A model generated the notes under the pieces. It was not told the DNA's origin. It saw nothing but the letters and a program-made list of their open reading frames with translations, and searched no databases. From Tragulus kanchil (Eukaryota > Chordata > Mammalia > Artiodactyla > Tragulidae): a stretch of DNA of 64,000 nucleotides. The position numbers and the translations under genes were made by a program. The first letter of the stretch is position 1. Every line of letters starts with the position of its first letter. Shown here piece after piece: positions 59,220 to 64,000 of the stretch. The stretch lies in NCBI GenBank assembly GCA_022376925.1, contig JAIOJX010000031.1:142246854-142310853 (forward strand), written 5' to 3'.

Positions 59220-60470
59220 AGGAATCAAGACAGAATGATATTAGAAAAAGAATAGACATGTAATTCAGTGGAACAGAATAGAAAGCCCAGAAATAAACCC
59301 TCAAAACCATTGTCAACTGATCTCTGCCAGAAGAGGAAAGGCAATTCAATCAAGAGAAGATAAAGGATAGTCTTTTCAACAAATGTGCTTGGAAACATTT
59401 TGACTTCCATAAGCAAAAAATAAATTTAAACAGATTTTACACTTTTGAAATGCCTAACTCAAAATGGATCACAGATCTAAGAGAAAACCTTGAAAGTTTT
59501 CCTTCCAGAAGAAATATAGGAGAAAATCTTAAATCTGATGTTAAGTTTTAGATACAGCACCCAAAGCACAATTCATAAGAGAAATGATTGATAACATGGT
59601 CTTTATTAGAAGGTAAAACCTTCGTCTTGCAAAAGAGCCTCTGATAAGCAAATGAAAAGACAACCACGAATTGAGAGAAAATCTGTTTTGTAAAACAGGT
59701 ATCTGACAAAAGAACTGGTATCCAAAATACACAAAGAACTCTTAAAACTCAACAATCGAAGAAACACAGTTCAGTTAAAAACGGGGAAAAGGTCTGAACA
59801 GACACTTCACTAGAAAAGATATATAGTGGACTAGTAAGCATATGAAAAGATGTTTAATATCATTTGTCATTAGGGAACTGCAAATTAAGACAAGATGCCA
59901 TTATACTATTAGAATGGCTAAAATTCAAAACACTGACAACAGCAAATGCTGGTGAGGATGGAGAGTAACATGAGCTCTGTCATTGCTGGTTGGAATGCAA
60001 AGGGGCACAGCTATTTTACAAGACAATGTGGTAATTTCTTACAAAGCTAAATATATCTTACCATATGATGGAGTCCGTACACTCCCAGATATTGACACAA
60101 TTGAGCTGAAAAACTTTGTCCATCAAAATATGCACATGAATGCTTATAGCAGCTATATTTTGATTATTCACCCCAAACTGCAAGAAACTGACCTGTTCTT
60201 TCAGAGGTGAATAAATAAATAGTGCTGTACCCAAACCATGGAATGCTTTCAGTGATTGAGAGAAATGAGCTATCCAGCCACATAAAGATATGGAAGAAAT
60301 GTAAATGCATATTGTTGAGTGAAAATACCATTCTGAAAAGGCTATATTCTATATGATTCCAATTATATGTCATTCTGGGAAAGGTAAAATAAGGGAGATA
60401 CTAAAAAGTTTGGTGATTGCTCAGAGTTTGAAGGGGAGATGAGATGAATGAATGGACGGAGTACAGGGGA
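59220..60470 (+). pseudogene. L1 ORF2 end and 3' UTR, degraded
   Basis: Starts as copy B of the fragment at 58085, then continues past D21 with ctcaacaatcgaagaaacac, agacacttcactagaaaaga, ggtgaggatggagagtaaca, gttggaatgcaaaggggcac: the L1 ORF2 C-terminal region and 3' UTR. Many frame breaks, so inactive. It continues after a SINE scrap into 60541 onward. Confidence 0.85.
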
Positions 60471-60476
60471 TTTTTA

Positions 60477-60541
60477 TGGCCTGGCATGCTACAGTCCACT
60501 AGGCTGCAAAGAGCTGAACACGACTGAGTGATTGAAACCAA
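60477..60541 (+). mobile_element. Bov-A SINE 3' scrap inside L1
   Basis: Only the tail is present: ggcatgctacagtccactag, gctgcaaagagctgaacacg, actgagtgattgaaacc. The surrounding L1 text resumes at about 60545. Confidence 0.85.
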
Positions 60542-61742
60542 CAAAAATATTCTGTGTGATTCTGTGATGGGGGATACATGACATTACACATTTGTAAAAG
60601 CCCACAGAACTTTTTTGCACAAAGGATCGTTACCACAATGGATCATTACCATAAAAATTCATGTTTATCAAAGATAGACATGATTACATAGAGAAAAATT
60701 TACAGGTATGTGTATATACACAGGTTAATATATACATAGGTACTTCTTTGCCCTTTCAGCTTGGGGAGCTCAGGTGCAATGACACCCTAGTAAGGATAAA
60801 TTCATCTAGCATTCAGATTTCGGTTTCTTATACCATATTCCAATTAAAGTATCCATCTTAAAATGAAGGCTGATTCATGGACTGGAGGAAGAAATACATA
60901 AGATGAGCCTGCAGCATCTTGTACTGCCAGAAAATAAGGAGTTAAAAACAAACAACAGTGAAAAAAAAAAAAAAGAGCACCCTGTTAGTCAAGGGGACAT
61001 AGGAGTTAAATGAAAAAACACACAAGTGCACAATGGTCAAAGATGAAACAAATTGAGCTAAAAAATAAAGTAGTATTGGACTATAACCTAAAATGTAAAA
61101 TAAATATCCATGAAGAGATACTGATATTAGCGACTACTGAGTAAATTAATAAATGAAGAAGAACCAGATCTGTCAGGCAGAAAGATTCCCAATAAATTAT
61201 GTAGATACTTTGTCCTCAGGGAAGGAGAACATAACTCCCCAGTCCTTAAGTGAGTGCTACACACTTCCTTCCAACGAGGACGCTATAGAACGAGGGGGAC
61301 AGAGTAAGTTTTCGGTAGAGAAATCTGACAAGCACTGCCTGAGTCAGGTGATCAAGGACAACATCCACAACAATGTCGTGTTGACTGTATGTATCCTTGA
61401 TATGACACAATTAAACTGAGACTTTACCTCTATGACCCTCTATCTCCAAATCTGTGATCCCAATCTAATCATGAGAAACATGTCAGGTAAATTCAAGTCA
61501 AGCAACATCTGACAATATATTGGGCCAGTACTCTTGAAAAGTGTTAAAGTTAAAAAAATGCAAGAAAGCCTGAGAAAACTGTCAAAGCCAAGAGGAATCT
61601 AAGGGGACACTACAACCAAATGTGACATGGAATCCTGAATGGGATTCTGCAACAGAAAAGGATCACCAGGTTAAAGCTAGGGAAATTTGAATAAACTATG
61701 TGCATGCTAAATTGCTTCAGTCATGTTCGACCCTTTGTGACC
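60541..61742 (+). mobile_element. Old L1 (L1M-type) 3' UTR, cut by the D22 junction
   Basis: gatggggatacatgacatt-like block, aagtttaaag-like A-rich stretches, gcaacagaaaaggatcacca, gggacactacaaccaaatg. Continues uninterrupted from the second copy to the 3' end at about 63225. Confidence 0.65.
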
Positions 61743-62848
61743 CAATGGATCATTACCATAAAATTCATGTTTATCAAAGATAGACATGATTACATAGAGA
61801 AAATTTACAGGTATGTGTATATACACAGGTTAATATATACATAGGTACTTCTTTGCCCTTTCAGCTTGGGGAGCTCAGGTGCAATGACACCCTAGTAAGG
61901 ATAAATTCATCTAGCATTCAGATTTCGGTTTCTTATACCATATTCCAATTAAAGTATCCATCTTAAAATGAAGGCTGATTCATGGACTGGAGGAAGAAAT
62001 ACATAAGATGAGCCTGCAGCATCTTGTACTGCCAGAAAATAAGGAGTTAAAAACAAACAACAGTGAAAAAAAAAAAAAAGAGCACCCTGTTAGTCAAGGG
62101 GACATAGGAGTTAAATGAAAAAACACACAAGTGCACAATGGTCAAAGATGAAACAAATTGAGCTAAAAAATAAAGTAGTATTGGACTATAACCTAAAATG
62201 TAAAATAAATATCCATGAAGAGATACTGATATTAGCGACTACTGAGTAAATTAATAAATGAAGAAGAACCAGATCTGTCAGGCAGAAAGATTCCCAATAA
62301 ATTATGTAGATACTTTGTCCTCAGGGAAGGAGAACATAACTCCCCAGTCCTTAAGTGAGTGCTACACACTTCCTTCCAACGAGGACGCTATAGAACGAGG
62401 GGGACAGAGTAAGTTTTCGGTAGAGAAATCTGACAAGCACTGCCTGAGTCAGGTGATCAAGGACAACATCCACAACAATGTCGTGTTGACTGTATGTATC
62501 CTTGATATGACACAATTAAACTGAGACTTTACCTCTATGACCCTCTATCTCCAAATCTGTGATCCCAATCTAATCATGAGAAACATGTCAGGTAAATTCA
62601 AGTCAAGCAACATCTGACAATATATTGGGCCAGTACTCTTGAAAAGTGTTAAAGTTAAAAAAATGCAAGAAAGCCTGAGAAAACTGTCAAAGCCAAGAGG
62701 AATCTAAGGGGACACTACAACCAAATGTGACATGGAATCCTGAATGGGATTCTGCAACAGAAAAGGATCACCAGGTTAAAGCTAGGGAAATTTGAATAAA
62801 CTATGTGCATGCTAAATTGCTTCAGTCATGTTCGACCCTTTGTGACCC
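60637..62848 (+). repeat. Direct duplication D22, 1.1 kb, no linker
   Basis: Copy A is 60637-61742 and copy B 61743-62848, 1,106 apart. The junction shares caatgga. The duplication ends inside a Bov-tA SINE, so the first copy of that SINE is only about 50 bases. Confidence 0.97.
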
Positions 62849-63225
62849 AATGGACTATAGCCTGCCAGGCTCCTCTATCCATGGAATTCTCCAGGCAAGA
62901 ATACTGGAATAGGTTGCCATTTCTTCTTCCAGGGGATCTTCCCAACCCAGGGATTGAACCTGCATCTCTTGTGCCTCCTCTACTGACAGGCAGATTCTTT
63001 ACCACTAGCACCACCTGGGAAGCCTGAAAAAACTATGGACTTCAGTTGATAATAATAGTGTATCACTATTGGTTCATTAATTGCCCAAAGATATGGCACC
63101 TAATGTGAGATGTTACTAACAGGGGAAACCGTGTGTATTTGTGTATGTGAATATGGGGAAGCCTATACTACCTGCTCATCTTTTCCTCTAAATCTAAAAC
63201 TGTACTAAAAAAATAAGGCCTGTTG
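61743..63225 (+). mobile_element. Old L1 (L1M-type) 3' UTR and 3' end
   Basis: Runs to 62805, is interrupted by a SINE, and resumes at 63026 with aactatggacttcagttgat, aataatagtgtatcactatt, aacaggggaaaccgtgtgta, aatctaaaactgtactaaaa, then a degraded A-rich end near 63225. Confidence 0.75.
62794..63037 (-). mobile_element. Bov-tA SINE nested in L1, with target-site duplication
   Basis: Body 62806-63025, reverse strand, from gtgcatgctaaattgcttca to taccactagcaccacctggg. It is flanked by gaataaactatg (62794-62805) and gaaaaaactatg (63026-63037), 11 of 12 bases equal. Confidence 0.92.
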
Positions 63226-63884
63226 ATTAAAGAACAGAGCAACTTGACTTGTAAAATTCAGGATATGACCCAGTCTCCAGGTGCCTTACACTCTTCAGAC
63301 CCTGGTCCTTCTATCATGTGGCCTTACCTTTTGCCATTAGTGACCGACATGAACTATTTCAGTCAAGGCCAGTGTTGTCTGGAATGATCTGGGAAGCTCA
63401 TCACATAGGTCCCTCTAACTCTTCTTACGAGTTGGCCCAAATCTGTACCTCGGCCCACATCTCTGAATGGTTAGCACTGCTCATGGGCAGGAGAGGGGAA
63501 GGCGAAGGGAAAAGATAGTCTTACCCCCTACAGAGTTTATGGGGGCTCAGGAACATGTACCATATACAACTTAAGCCTGGTGTTTATGTATGGGAATATA
63601 TTAAATGCCATCTGCCTAACCATTTGCCATGGTATAAATTAAGGCGACATCAACAATGCTACAATGCCAAGGAGCACTCTGCTGTCTTCCAGTTTGATAT
63701 TAAATGGATTTTGTTACCAAACTCTCCTTACAAACATGAAAAGAACAGTTGCAAGCCTTCTGGAGGAACAGATGGTCTCGGAGGTTTCCCAGCGCTGGCT
63801 CACTGTGAAAGTTACAGGGTTTACATTTTCTTTGCTGTAAAGAGTTGACTGAGTTATGGCTGATATGGGGCACAGCAAACATTG
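63226..63884. other. Repeat-poor non-coding stretch
   Basis: No repeat family recognised. The portion 63555-63840 has an open frame of 97 codons that matches nothing I know. It might be conserved non-coding DNA. No gene supported. Confidence 0.4.
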
Positions 63885-64000
63885 GGTGGGTGAGCTTAAA
63901 CCTGACCCTGCCACTTTCTTGCTGTGTGAACTTTGGCAGATTATTTCACATCTTAGAATCTCAGTTTTTTCACCTGTAAAATAGGGGTAACGACATCAAC
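63885..64000 (-). mobile_element. MIR, antisense, cut by the window end
   Basis: cctgaccctgccactttctt, gctgtgtgaactttggcaga, atctcagttttttcacctgt, aaaataggggtaacg: the reverse-strand MIR core. Confidence 0.88.

Larger units (their letters stand above)
57470..59741 (+). repeat. Direct duplication D21, 1.14 kb, no linker
   Basis: Copy A is 57470-58604 and copy B 58605-59741, 1,135 apart. The junction shares tc. Content is L1. Confidence 0.97.

Noticed and set aside
1822..62853. Satellite or tandem gene array
   Set aside because: The duplicated units are unrelated to each other in sequence; each is repeated only once (or in short overlapping chains), so this is not one repeat family.
1..64000. 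CRISPR array, operons, bacterial elements
   Set aside because: No short regularly spaced repeats with spacers; repeat content is wholly mammalian.

Overview
The window looks like ordinary non-coding ruminant nuclear DNA (intergenic or intronic). The diagnosis rests on its repeats: many Bov-A/Bov-tA SINEs (cores such as actccagtattcttgcctgg and atggacagaggagcctgg), tRNA-Glu-derived CHR-type SINEs (gggcttccctggtggtccag), and a long BovB (RTE-type) LINE fragment. Old mammalian repeats (L1 3' ends, L2, MIR, an MLT1-like MaLR LTR) fill much of the rest. I found no credible protein-coding gene, rRNA, tRNA gene, CRISPR array or viral gene. Open frames are short, usually cross repeats, and appear twice only because the DNA itself is duplicated.

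The dominant structure is 22 head-to-tail direct duplications, each about 1.05-1.18 kb. They lie between 1.8 and 62.9 kb, at distances of 1.07-1.18 kb between copies. The copies are nearly identical and differ mostly in homopolymer length, a GT-repeat count and a few substitutions. Some junctions are clean with 2-7 bp of shared bases. Others carry a short scrambled linker that reads as a gapped copy of the sequence lying downstream of the second copy or upstream of the first. The duplicated content is unrelated from site to site (unique DNA, L1, SINE, L2, BovB). That pattern fits overlapping contig or read ends that were never merged (false duplication) far better than biology. About 24 kb of the 64 kb is redundant, so the real locus is probably about 40 kb.

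Layout: 1-4.7 kb unique DNA with Bov-tA SINEs (duplication D1). 4.7-12.8 kb CHR SINE, L1 fragments and a MIR in a chain of four linked duplications (D2-D5). 12.8-17.3 kb mostly unique, with a MIR split by a Bov-A SINE (D6). 17.3-26.3 kb unique DNA and CHR SINEs (D7-D10). 26.3-30.4 kb MIR/L2 remnants, BovB and a young CHR SINE (D11). 30.6-35.7 kb MIRs, unique DNA and a Bov-tA with clear target-site duplication (D12-D13). 35.7-43.3 kb L1 3' end, Bov SINEs and L2 (D14-D16). 43.3-49.6 kb SINEs, L1, MaLR LTR (D17-D18). 49.6-56.4 kb unique DNA and old repeats (D19-D20). 56.4-64 kb L1 fragments and a terminal MIR (D21-D22).

No genes act together here. The useful content is repeat annotation, insertion history, the duplication map and a few repeat-poor AT-rich stretches that might be conserved non-coding elements. 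Repeat names come from remembered consensus features, not a database search.
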